Positions 23,462-34,240 of a stretch of DNA of 64,000 nucleotides are shown piece after piece (position 1 is the stretch's first letter; each line of letters begins with the position of its first letter). A model generated the notes under the pieces. That model did no database searches, had not been told where the DNA came from, and worked only from the letters and a program-made list of their open reading frames with translations. Source of the DNA: Magnaporthiopsis rhizophila (lineage: Eukaryota > Ascomycota > Sordariomycetes > Magnaporthales > Magnaporthaceae); contig PYSS01000123.1 in NCBI GenBank assembly GCA_003049465.1, positions 51,336-115,335 on the forward strand. Direction: 5' to 3'. A program made the position numbers and the translations under genes.

Positions 23462-25029
23462 ATGCCCGAGGTGTCGTCATCGGTGTCGACCGTCATCCGC
23501 CTCTTTGCGGCCTGGAAAGGGGCCCTCCTCCTGATTGCCGTCGGCAGCGCCATCGTCGGCCCGGCATATGACACCTCTGGGGGCCTTCTCCTTGCTGATC
23601 GCGGGGGCGACGTCCTCAACAACCACAGCACGACCGCCGTCTCTGCTGTCCTCACTAGGCTTGTCAGCTGGGACGCTATCTACTTCGTCGAGTCTGCGGA
23701 TCGCGGCTATGTGTTTGAGCAAGAGTGGGCCTTTGGCTATGGAAATCCTGGCGTTATCTCATGTGTGGTCAAAGGTATTATTTTTCCTCCTCCAGCCCCT
23801 CATGCTCATCGACGGTCATCGGTGCTTCTGCTTTGCTTGCCAACTGTCTGGCATCGTCTTGGCATAGAGCACAGGCACTGCCGCTTTCTTGTTCTGTAAG
23901 CTGATTCGGCATATCCTCTTCCTTGTCTTGCTATCATTTGACAGCGCTGAGAGCCTCGGGATGGTCTTGGAGCGGCGTCCCAGCAGCGGCGCTTGTGGGC
24001 GTCCTGGTTGCCCATGTGTCGCACCTTCTCTCGGCACTAGTGCTGCTCCGGCTCGGGAGCTTGGTCTGGCATAACCAACCACGTGTCGCTCTAACCGCGG
24101 CCTGCCTGCACGTGCTCTCCCCCGCCGGCCTCTTCTTGTCCGCGCCGGTGGCCGAGGCCTCGTTCTCACTACTCTCGTTTGCGGGCATGCTCCTGTTCGC
24201 CAAGGCCGCCCGTGCCGGGTCTCTTGGGTCGGTGCTGGCTCGTGATGGGCTTACGCTGGCGTCCGCAATCTTGTTCGGTCTTGCTACAACCTTCCGGTCT
24301 AACGGCCTGCTGAACGGCGTCCCGTTCGCCTTTGCGTTTGTTTCCGAATCTGCCTCTGCAGCCACGGCTTGGCGGCTAGCTGTGCTGGGAGTCGGCGGGC
24401 TTTGCATCGCCGCCGGCTCTATCATCCCCCAGGCCGTGGCATATCAACGATACTGCTTGGAGACACCAGGAACACCCCTCCGTCCATGGTGCAACCAAAC
24501 GCTCCCCAGCATATACTCCTTTGTCCAGCGCGAATATTGGTGAGTGTGACTGCCACAACCTATCCGAGTCGTTCCTCGCCACGCGGATCAACTGACATTA
24601 TGAAATAGGGGTGTCGGACCGTTCCGCTACTGGACCGTGTCGAATCTTCCCTTATTCGTGCTTGCCGCTCCGATGTTGTTCATTCTTATCAAGTCTGGCT
24701 GGGAGTTTCTTTGGGCGCCCCGGGCAATCTCACTGTCAAGGGGGAAGAAGGCCGAGAGCCACGACGCCGTCAAGTATACAGATGATGGCCTTGTGCGGAG
24801 CATGGCTGCCGCGCAAGTGCTACTGGCGACCATGGCTCTGACGAGCTATCATGTCCAGATAATCACGCGTCTTTCTTCTGCGTACCCTGTCTGGTATTGG
24901 TGGCTAGCAAAGCACCTCGCGGGTGAGGATGGGAGGCCGACAGGGTTGGCGAAAGGATTCGTCGTGTTCATGGTCATGTACGCCGCCATCCAGGGCGTGC
25001 TATTTTCGTCGTTTCTTCCTCCGGCATAA
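23462..25029 (+). CDS. GPI18: GPI mannosyltransferase 2 (PIG-V family)
   Basis: The enzyme adds the second mannose to the GPI anchor precursor on the ER lumenal side, using dolichol-phosphate-mannose. Exons 23462-23774, 23945-24539 and 24609-25029 join to 442 residues in phase (introns of 170 and 69 bp). The N-terminal helix is followed by the family signature SWDAIYFVESADRGYVFEQE (about residues 69-88), where the Asp after Trp is the likely catalytic residue. AFGYGNP follows, then LSPAGLFLSAPVAEASFSLL and multiple membrane helices up to the C-terminus. The length fits fungal Gpi18. The start codon is the first ATG after the A27 run and gives a typical N-terminus; no in-frame alternative is evident upstream. 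Confidence 0.93.
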
Positions 25030-25752
25030 GCACCACACTGTCAACTTCGTTTGATCTAATCCTCAACAAATCTCGCATTTTGTTTTTTTTGTCTTCTCTT
25101 TTTGCGCATGGGTATGGTCAGCCCAACACCAATCATTACCAAAACAGGATAGGCAGGGGCTGAGAAAATTTCGTTCAGCCTCATCCCGGGTAGACCAACC
25201 TACCACCAGCGAGAGTGGTTGGTAACTATCTCTAGGTACTACTATCTTCATTAGCATCTAAATAAACTCTACATGCACTTCTTCAAAGCCGTGTTTATCT
25301 TATTCGATATGTGGTAGGCCTGGAGGGAGCGCGAAAGCGGCGGATTTTGGAATGGAAGCCACGGGTGCCCTGCACCTGCTGCAGGTCTCGCTTGTGTGAC
25401 AGGAGAGCTGGAGACTGCCCCAACCAGCCAAGGATTCGCGGCGGTACTAATTTGCAGACAGTTCGGCTGCTATTTGATAGATGAAAAGTGACAGGTCAGG
25501 ATAGGAAGCGTGTGCCTTAGCTGTCTCCCTGCATCTAATACTGGGCCTGCCGCCTCTGTTCCTGATTTATCCCACTTACCTGGCAGATGCCTAGAGGTGC
25601 CTTATTATCTTTTTAGTGCTTTCACAGACGGCAACAAACGGTCTCCCTGCGGACCTCAGTTCTCGGCTGGCCTGCCAAAACGTCAACCCGCCGATAACCA
25701 TCACGCACACGATACTCGTGGCAGGAGCTCGGCCGGCTGCTCCCTCGCCGCC
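25030..25752. other. Intergenic, 3' of GPI18 and promoter of the YTH gene
   Basis: About 720 bp, AT-rich just after GPI18. I see no gene. An open frame upstream of the ATG at 25753 continues to about 25510 but loses coding character. Confidence 0.5.
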
Positions 25753-28700
25753 ATGTGGCCAAACAATCAGAACTTCTTTGCTCCGTTTTTCAACCCTTTT
25801 GCGGTCCCATGGCTCTACAGAGACGTCCAGGCTGAGCCACTGGTAGATCCCTCGCTGGGGCTCCAGTCGCATATCCAACCTCCTGCGCACGACTACGCCC
25901 GCATGGAACAGATGGAGAATATTCCCTCGTGCCCTCGTGCCATGCGCGAACTGGGACCATGGCAAGAGACGCCAAACGCGCGGTCGAAGACGAAGGTAAC
26001 AATGCAACTCATCACAGTGGCGTTTGTTGGGGGACTGCCCTGCGGTTAGAAATGGATCAATCTTCCTCTCCCGGCAAGTGCCGGAAGTTCCAGCCCGTTC
26101 TTTCCCACTCTCCCCCTTTGCTCCTTCCTTCTCTACTTCCATTTTTGCAGAGCCCCACGTCTGACTGCAACTCCCACTATATATCTTCCCTTGCCCTACC
26201 ATCTCTTGTCCTGATTTTCTTTTCCCCACTATCTCGTGTTTTCGCTCAAAATTCTGCCTCATCTTTTCCCTTGGGAGCTGGCACGTTTTGCGCCGGTGCG
26301 ATCATAACTTGCACTTTGGCTGACAGCTGCCTTACAGTTGAAGAGACATCGAAGAAATATGGCGCAGCATTCAAATAGCTCATCACTGCCCGCTCAGGGC
26401 AGCTCTGCCTCTGCAAATTTCGTTCATCCCACAGCGGCATCCTCGCAGCCGCCCGCAGAGACTGCATCTCAGGTTGCTAGCCAGCCGCCGCTACTAGCCC
26501 GAGCCGCTGCCCTGAAGGAGAGTATCAAGAAGAATCGACGGAAATCAGCCGAGTCTATGCCACTTGGCATCGACGAAAGCTCTCCCATTGTTCCCTTCTC
26601 AACGCCAACGCGTCCGTCCAGCTCACAGGATCCTCGCAAATATCAGGCCGCCAACGATTCGGCGGAAATGGAAATCGCTAGCCTGGTGGCCGAGATCGAA
26701 GCCGCTAGGGGAGATATGACGGGAAGACACGAGACACTGGGAACCGTAGCTGCCAATGGCAAAGACCAGCCGGCTGAAGCCCAAGACACATCTCCCGCCA
26801 GGCAACTGCGCTCAGAGAAGGCGGTCGATACTGCTAAGATTCCGCAGCCAAAGCAGGCCCAGAACACAAGCCAAGCGCCCAGTATGGCTACTCGTCATGA
26901 GCACAAGGGCCACAGCACCCTGAGCACGCCCAACGTAGGTGGCCGTCAGCGGCCGGGAGAAGGACTCCAGGACAAACCTGCAATCAGGACGCCTTCCGGA
27001 CATCGCTCGAGCGGCTTGGGCCCCAAAACGAATGAGAGAGAGCTGAGAATTGACAACTCCGTTCCGCGTGATCTGGCTCAGCACAGGGTTCGGTACACGG
27101 AACCGCCTAGCCAGGCCCGGAACACATCGCTCGGCCAAATGCACCGCAGCCAGACCCAGGTTGCAAAGTCGACAGCGGGCAAAGGCAATGTGCGGCCGGG
27201 TAGCGATGACGCAACGGAGAAGGGCCGTGACAAACATACGGCAATGCCAGGAGCGGACAGCCTGCCGCCCAAGGCCTCAAGAGTGGTCGGTGCCACGCCC
27301 AAGCCAGCATCCCTCAAAAAGGAGGTGGTATCCATCACCATACCTTCCGCTGGCTCTTCCAGCGAGCAGCAAGATGTCATCAAGTGGCTGCAGCGCTCCG
27401 GGTACTACAACGAGGCCACCAGGGCTCCCATCGTCGAGCGCTGGCACAAACTGGCCGAGGTGGAGGCTTTGAAGGCCAAGCTCCTTCAGGAGGATAAAGA
27501 TTCGGACTTTGTCTTTGGCCGCGTCACAACGTTGACGCAGCCCAACAGCGCCGTACCAGCTGCCGCGACGCCTATGGATCTTGATACCTCAAAGCCGGCT
27601 CCAACTGCCCACAAGCCGTCCCTGCCCAAGAAGCCGATGGACTATACCGATGTGAAGGACATTCGCTCGCGAGACTATGATCGTAAGGAGCGTGAGTACG
27701 AGTACGAGCGCAGGCGTGATCGGGATAACCGCTCTGTGAGCCCGCGGCGATCTCGAGCAAGGACCCCAAGAACCAGCGGGTGTTCGTATCGGAACTACGA
27801 TGACCGTCGCTCGCCCCTCTATCGAGACCGCGGCCGCGATCTCATCTGGGACCAAGACCGGGACAGAGACGGCAACAGGGACCGGGATCCTCGCCGGGGC
27901 CGCTCGGCAACTCGGGACCTCCGGGCACAAGTCCACACGCACTCACGCTACGGCTCAGGACGTGGACCTTCTCGTGACAACAGGGCTAGTGACTACCACC
28001 GTCAGCAGGAGCCCAAGGCCGATCGCAGGGTGGATTCGGGACGTCCTGGAGGTAGGTCCTCAGCCAATCTCTCGTAGCTTACAGATAGACACGACATCCA
28101 ATGTCTAAAGGGTTTTGGAGCAAGTGCATCTCCCTCGTCGTGATCTGGGTTCGCATCGCGTGACACATCCCACCGCCAGACTTTCCCAATGTATTTTCCA
28201 AACAACACCTTTCACTATTTTGCCTATCACTCTGTTCCTGGAACGGCCGATGCTCAAGCTTATGTCCCATGCCACAACATACCCTCCTCGCTCATGATTA
28301 CATGCGGGGTGCTTGCTTTCTTTCCTTTTGACACATCACCGTTTGCGATGCTTCGCTCTAGGCAGCATGGCTCATTTTGATCCGCCGAAATGCCAACAGT
28401 CCAGAGCCAGATATCTCTTGCCCTTTCTACCAGGCTGACTGTTTCTGCTACTTGTATCTGGCTTCTGGGTGTTGCTCTTGTATCGGAAAACGCTAACATC
28501 TCTCCCGGCCCCCAAGAGACTCGATTTTTTATAATCAAGTCGTCCAACCAGGCCAACGTCGAAACGTCCATCAAGGAGGTACCGTATTCTCCAGCCCGGT
28601 TCATATCAGCGGTACCGCACTGAAACAATTGTTTTCGTGCTGACCAGTTTAATCTCCGTGCATTTTAGGGCGTTTGGGTAACGCAGAGTCATAACGGCAA

Positions 28701-29375
28701 ATTGTTGACGAAAGCGTTTGCCACGAGCAAGAATGTGCTGCTCTTCTTCTCTGTGAACCAGTCTGGCGCATTCCAAGGCTACGTATGCACCCCCAGAAAG
28801 CCCACACATAGTGCGTTCAAGGTTACTGACATATAATCGTTGACAAAAACTTCTAGGCGCGGATGTGCAGCAAACCAGATCCCGGTATATCCCAGTAAGT
28901 TTTTCTCTTTTTCATTTGTTGTCATCACCGCCTTCATCTGCCCCTTCTCCGCGACATGTCAGCAGCAGCACGACGGGGAGCTCCGAATCATTGTGAAATC
29001 GATTTGAGAGGGAAAGGAAGCTGACACTTAGGCATCACCACACCACGCAGACCCTGCTGGGAGGACATGGCCGGGCGTCGGACGTCGCCTCCTTTCCGCG
29101 TCGAGTGGCTCGGCACGACGCCCGTCACCTCCAGGCAGGTGAGGTACCTGCGAAACCCGCTGAACGAGAACCTCTCCGTCCTAGTCGGGAGGGACGGCCA
29201 GGAGATCGCGGAGAAGACGGGGGTGGCCCTTCTGAGGATGATGGAGGGTCCCGCTGCTCCCGCTCATCAGCCGAGGACCCCGCGGCGCAAGCCCTCGGCA
29301 TTGCCCGTGGACGGGGACGGGGACGGACACGGACGGAAGAAGAGCCCGAAGGAGGAGGGCGAATGCAGCGTCTGA
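25753..29375 (+). CDS. YTH-domain RNA-binding protein (YTHDC1-like m6A reader)
   Basis: Exons 25753-25995, 26338-28051, 28517-28578, 28669-28782, 28857-28894 and 29051-29375 join in phase to 831 residues. Each junction has GT/AG, and most have a CTRAC branch point. Residues 1-645 are mostly disordered, ending in an Arg/Asp/Ser-rich segment like those of splicing-associated proteins. The YTH domain (about 653-790) is split over the last four exons: TRFFIIKSSN, GVWVTQSHNGK, NVLLFFSVNQSGAFQGYARM, PPFRVEWL and NPLNENLSVLVGRDGQEIAE. Trp676 (GVW) and Trp727 (PCWEDM) align with two aromatic-cage residues of YTHDC1 that hold N6-methyladenosine. It therefore probably binds methylated nuclear RNA. The first exon is inferred from a good Kozak ATG (25753) and a phase-0 intron; an alternative start is 26359. 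The 465-bp third intron has a second in-frame acceptor (28399). Confidence 0.8.
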
Positions 29376-30007
29376 TCGCGGGGTGCGAGAGCCTAGGGCA
29401 CGGCAGGGGCAGGGGCAAGGGCGAGAGCGATGCGTTTTTGCCGTTGGGAGATGCTTAGAGTATGGGAGCGGGAGTTCATGGCTGGTAACTATCACCAGGG
29501 GGAGTGCGCCGCCCTGGCGGCCTCGGCTGAGTGCCCAGGCACAGGGACAGGGAATGCAAATTCCCAGGGAACGCTTTGTCCTGTAGTTCATAGTCTAATC
29601 ATTTTGGTCGGGGTCGCGCTGTGCTATTCAAATGGTGGAATTGCTCTATACTCGCACTACTTCAAATGGATGAACGCATGTCCGGCTTTGGGCAAAGTTT
29701 TTCTCGGTCCATTCTGCATAATAACTTACAGAAAAATCCATCTGTCAGAGTGGGAGCGGGATAACAGGTAATTTGCAGAATCGAGATCACCAAAGACATA
29801 GTCCTCCACTCCCAGCCTCATGGGCCTTCCGCGATCCACGCGCCAAGCGGTATATCCAACAAAGTTGTAGTGCACCATTTCACATGTTTTACAAGTAACA
29901 CACATTCAAAAGGCATTTTTGTAAACAGATCGCAATATATATTCCCCAGCTGAACCCCATCTACGCTATATTACAGTGCCTCATCACCGAGGACTTTGAC
30001 CGAAAAC
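29376..30007. other. Intergenic, convergent 3' regions
   Basis: This lies between the YTH gene stop and the second stop of the PEX20 frame. It holds both 3' UTRs. No gene is seen. Confidence 0.5.
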
Positions 30008-30157
30008 CTAAATCGACGCAGAGAAGAGCTTAACGCGGCCGATGGCCTCCTCCGCCATATCCCTGAGTTCCTGCGGGGAGGCGTGCTCGCCAGGCGATGA
30101 CGGCGGCGGTCCCAACGCTTGGGTTGTCGTCTCGTGCGGCCGGGCGGGCTGGTACCG
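30008..30157 (-). other. In-frame 49-codon extension behind the PEX20 TGA
   Basis: Directly after the PEX20 stop TGA, followed by CGG, the same frame continues for 49 sense codons to TAG. Its second half (PQELRDMAEEAIGRVKLFSA) looks like an amphipathic helix with ordinary codon use. It could be translated by readthrough, be joined by an unrecognised in-frame intron that removes the TGA, or be a chance open frame. A 102-nt in-frame candidate intron with a weak donor (GTGCGC) and acceptor CAG spans the TGA. Confidence 0.4.
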
Positions 30158-31246
30158 TCAATGGCCGCCGCGGGCCGATTCCCCCTGAGCCTGGTCCTGG
30201 ATGCTGGGCCCGGGGACGAGACCCGGGCTGGGGCTGGGGGTGGAGCGCACGGGCTCCAGGGTGGCCGCGTCGACGAAGTTCGTCTGGGCCGCGTCGACGA
30301 CGATGGTGCCGGCCTCGATGCCGCGCATGAGCTGTGCAAACTGGGACTTCTCGAACAGCGCCACGTTCCCGATCGCGCCGACCACCTGGCTGGCTACGGC
30401 GCGGAGCTCCGGGTCACCGGCAGCCGCGCCTTGGGGCTGCTCCACGGCAGGTTGGGGCTCGTCCTGGAGGCGCTGGTCCGCCAGACGGTCCACGAGCCCG
30501 TCCAGGCTGGCCTGCTGTTGCTGCTCGGCCGTCTCGGCGTCTGGCCCATGCGCCTCGTCCCACTCGGTCATGGCTTCGCTGAATTCCTGGTCAAGTTCGG
30601 CGAAGGCGGCGTCGAAGCGGGCCCGCTCCGCCTCGTCCAAGAGCGGGTTGACTGGGGCCGCAAGCGCCGGTGCCGGGCGGACCGCTCCGGCGAAGAGCGG
30701 CTGGCTGTAGTTGGGCAGCATGTAAGATGGTGCCGGCATTTGGTGAGGCTGGTGGAGGAGTGGACCCTGGCCGGGCCGAAAAGCAGTGCTGGCCGCTGGG
30801 ATCTCGGCGCTCCTCGCTGTGCTAGGCGCCATGGCCGCATATTCGGCAGCCCACGACCCTCCCGGGCGCACGGCTCTTTGTGCGTGCTGCAGCGGGGTGA
30901 CGGCCCGCGGGGCGGCGGGCTGAAGGCCTGTGGGCTGAAGGCCGGCGGATGGGAGGGGGATGGGCATCTGACCAGGCGGGAAGATGGGTATGTTCTCCAC
31001 CTGCAGGCCTTGGTTGTAGAACTCGGCGAAGCTTTTTTCGGTGGCTTTTGCGGCTTCTTCATCGTAGGAGTGGAAGGCCTGGCTAGTGTCAGTATCGGCA
31101 CGGCGTTGTGTGGCATGGAAAGAACTGTGACATACGGCTGCGGGACCGGATGGCAGCATCCGGAGTCGGCTCCCCTCTCCGACGCGTGACAGGTGATCCT
31201 GCACGTGCTTCAAGGGGTTTGACGGGCCGCACATCTGGTCTGACAT
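30158..31246 (-). CDS. PEX20: Peroxin 20, co-receptor for PTS2 protein import
   Basis: PEX20 works with PEX7 to carry PTS2 proteins to the peroxisome in fungi. The N-terminus MSDQMCGPSNPLKHVQDHL has the family hallmark: a conserved Cys near the start, used for ubiquitin-dependent recycling, followed by GPSNPL. A WAAEYAAM segment resembles WxxEF docking motifs. The region around FEKSQFAQLMRGIEAGTIVV matches the C-terminal PEX7-binding segment. Exon 1 is 31136-31246 and exon 2 is 30158-31078; the 57-nt intron (GTATGT, CTGAC, CAG) is in frame and stop-free. The product is 343 residues. An upstream in-frame ATG (31279) lacks family likeness. Oddly, after the TGA at 30158-30160 the same frame stays open for 49 more codons with coding character, up to TAG at 30008-30010. 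Confidence 0.88.
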   Translation of the reverse strand: MSDQMCGPSNPLKHVQDHLSRVGEGSRLRMLPSGPAAVCHSSFHATQRRADTDTSQAFHSYDEEAAKATEKSFAEFYNQGLQVENIPIFPPGQMPIPLPSAGLQPTGLQPAAPRAVTPLQHAQRAVRPGGSWAAEYAAMAPSTARSAEIPAASTAFRPGQGPLLHQPHQMPAPSYMLPNYSQPLFAGAVRPAPALAAPVNPLLDEAERARFDAAFAELDQEFSEAMTEWDEAHGPDAETAEQQQQASLDGLVDRLADQRLQDEPQPAVEQPQGAAAGDPELRAVASQVVGAIGNVALFEKSQFAQLMRGIEAGTIVVDAAQTNFVDAATLEPVRSTPSPSPGLVPGPSIQDQAQGESARGGH

Positions 31247-33004
31247 CTTGCTTGCTGTGTCTGTGTCTTGATGATACACGTATACGTATTATATATCTCG
31301 TAAGATCTGAGAGATGATATCAAATGATGTAGAAAAGGCCTGGCAGAAGGACGAGACTGTCCAGGTTAGTAAAGGTGAATCCGGTTACTAGACATCCACC
31401 GGTTTTCGGAACGGCGGATAGGCCCAGCTGGGAGAACAGCCTCCGTTCGGGGAGGAGTGAGATGGGTTAAAGGGTGAGTCTCTAAGGAACCGAGAGACGA
31501 GGATCAACACTATTACGAACTTGGAAATATTGCCAACTTAATAAAAAAGAATCCTTGGAAGACTGAGAAGAGGCTGAAGTCAGCTGGGTGGTCTTTGAAG
31601 CAGGCGAGAGAGTTGGGGCTCAGTGGCATTCTCAGCAAGTGCAGTAGCCACTTCCTGATACATGGTTCCGTATTGGCTGGCGTGAGGGGTTGAAGAAGAG
31701 CTGAGAGGAATGTAAAACACGTACAAGATATTCTTGTTTGCTAACCAGGGGGAGAGCTCCTGTACGCGGGATACCCGCCTGACAGCTGACCCGACCGGGT
31801 GTGAAGCAGATGCTATCAGGGCAACGACCGCCGCCGGTCGGCTCCCCTGAAGCAAGAGAGCAGAGGGCTCCCGGAACAATGGTACACAGTCCTGGCAGTA
31901 GAAACCAACCAGATGTGGAGGGCCATCCACCTTGTCCTCAGCTATCTGCTCACGCGAGAGCCTTGGTATACAGAGGCGGCGCCAGCACCGGATACTCTGA
32001 CACTGGGTTGTCGTGACTTTTCGACGGCAGTTAGTAGTGTACTCCCCAGTCCAGACCATTGCCACGTCGTTGGCTTGCTACGGTTAGGGAGAGATATGCT
32101 TACATCTTGCGGATATAATGTACAACAGGCCTTGCGGCCAGCTATGTCGACACAACGCCTAACGTATGAGTCCGGACGAGGTCTAGGCCAGGAACCATTT
32201 AGGATGTCAGCTAGAACGGCCACGCACAGGTCCACACACATTAATAAGAATTCACGAGACGATGGCACTACGACGCCATCAAGCAGGCCTTCGGGCTTGG
32301 AAACACTACAGCGTCGAGGGCCGACAGAGACTCCCACTTGGCTACCACTAGGCTTGGAGATCTGTCTTGTATGGGGATCGGCTGGCATGCGGCGCTTCAA
32401 CGGGGCTCGATGCTGCCAGGTAGATGTACCTACCCAAAGACCCTGAAACGACACAACCTCAACCCGACACGCGATTCCCGAACGGCTTTGCGGCGTGGTG
32501 TCGGATGGAACACGGGAGAGTGGCCCAGAGCTACCGAAAGCCCAGTCTTGGATACACTATGGCATCGAAATGGGCAACAGTCACCGCTATATAACTGCGT
32601 CCTGGGCGGGCTGAAATGTGGCGAGCAGCCCCGAGGTCCAGCAAAGCCCCCGTCGGTCCGTCGGCAGTGGCGTTCCTGACGCGCACAGCGGCTTGTGATC
32701 ACGAATCACGCACCCCACCAACATGTGGGGAATGGTACAAGTATACTTGGATACTTTGGTGCCTGCACTACGTTTACTTGGCACTTACTCCTCACCGCCC
32801 GGCAAATCCAAACGAAGCCCATCGCAGAGTGGCATTGCTCGACGGGCGTCATCCGTGGCAGCGAAATATCCTCTGGTCGGAACAACTAGCCGCGTCCGTC
32901 GCCGCAAGCCCGCTGTGTCCAATCCCTCGATTTCGAACACGCTGCGCAAGCGCAGACACTCACACTTGCGAAATCCGACCGGGACCCCCTTCAATACTGA
33001 ACAA
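31247..33004. other. Intergenic region (1.75 kb) between divergent PEX20 and SEC13
   Basis: This holds both promoters. One ORF, 31580-32065 minus (161 codons), has a fairly protein-like C-terminal half but no GC3 bias and no recognisable domain, so I do not call it a gene. Confidence 0.4.
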
Positions 33005-34240
33005 AATGGTACGGACTTACACTGTTATCCTAAGACCACCTGGCATCTTATTAGAGAGCCCGCGCCGGACGGGACAGGGCTCAAAGATACTGACAACCGC
33101 ACCCAAAACTATCAGGCTACTCAGGTCATTGCCAATTCGGGCCACGATGACATGATTGTACGAGTTTCCGAGCCTTTCGACACCTTCTCAGGTTGCGGGG
33201 GCGCGCCGCGACTAACAGCCAAGCTTTGAATAGCACGATGCGGTCCTCGACTACTACGGACGCCGGTTAGCGACGTGCTCATCCGACAGGACAATCAAGA
33301 TCTTCGAGGTGGAGGGCGAGTCACACAGATTAACCGAGACGTTGAAAGGGTGAGTCTGATTCTGGGACTGGGCGGGTAGCTTAGGCCGCCGTGGCTGCCC
33401 TTGGGGCGCGCGTGCTGTAGGCTCCGTCTAATACACTTCAACCTGGGGGGCGGCCCGCTGACGCAACAACTGATGCGCGAAACGAGCAGTCACGAGGGAG
33501 CCGTCTGGTGTGTCGCCTGGGCACACCCCAAGTACGGCAACATCCTGGCGTCGTCAGGCTACGACGGCAAGGTGCTCATCTGGCGCGAGCAGGGCGGCTC
33601 GTGGCAGCGCATCTTCGACTTTGCGTTGCACAAGGCCTCGGTCAACATAGTGTCGTGGTCGCCCCACGAGTCGGGCTGCCTGCTGGCCTGCGCCTCCTCG
33701 GACGGCCACGTGTCGGTGCTAGAGTTCAAGGACAGCTCCTTCGACCACCAAAACTTCCTCGCCCACGGCCAGGGCGTCAACTCGGTCTCGTGGGCGCCCT
33801 CGACCTCGGCCGGCAACGTCATCGCCACGAGCCCCGGCGCGGCCGCGGCCCAGCGCCGCTTCGTCACGGGTGGCAGCGACAACACACTCAAGATCTGGTC
33901 CTGGGACGCCGCCACCGCGGCCTACCGCTGCGAGGAGGGCGGCCTGCTGCAGGGCCACACCGACTGGGTCCTGGATGTCGACTGGAGCCCCACGACGCTG
34001 CAGAAGAGCTACATCGCCAGCGCGAGCCAGGACAGGACCGTGCGCATCTGGACCAGCGACGTCTCCAACCCCGGCCAGTGGCAGTCCAAGGTCCTCATGG
34101 AGTTCGACACCACCGTCTGGCGCGTGAGCTGGTCGCTGAGCGGCAACGTCCTAGCCGTCAGCTCGGGCGACAACAAGGTCACGCTATGGAAGGAGAACCT
34201 GCGCGGCGAGTGGGCCACGGTGAGCACTCTGGAGGACTGA
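33005..34240 (+). CDS. SEC13: COPII coat and nuclear pore WD40 protein SEC13
   Basis: SEC13 forms the outer COPII cage with SEC31, is part of the nuclear pore Y-complex, and acts in the SEACAT complex. The inferred exons are 33005-33007, 33125-33157, 33234-33349 and 33490-34240, giving 300 residues, the normal size. Exon 2 encodes VIANSGHDDMI, exon 3 HDAVLDYYGRRLATCSSDRT, and exon 4 the remaining blades (HEGAVWCVAWAHPKYGNILA, then NTLKIWSWD, QDRTVRIWTSD, DNKVTLWKENLRGEW). All junctions are in phase; introns are 117, 76 and 140 bp. Exon 1 contributes only the ATG, spliced directly before VIANSG. This is inferred from ATG followed by GTACGG, a CTGAC branch site and the acceptor at 33124. The body of the gene is certain; the one-codon exon is probable. 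Confidence 0.93.

Noticed and set aside
31580..32065. 161-codon minus-strand ORF
   Set aside because: The C-terminal half is somewhat protein-like, but it lacks GC3 bias and any recognisable motif. Left as unassigned.
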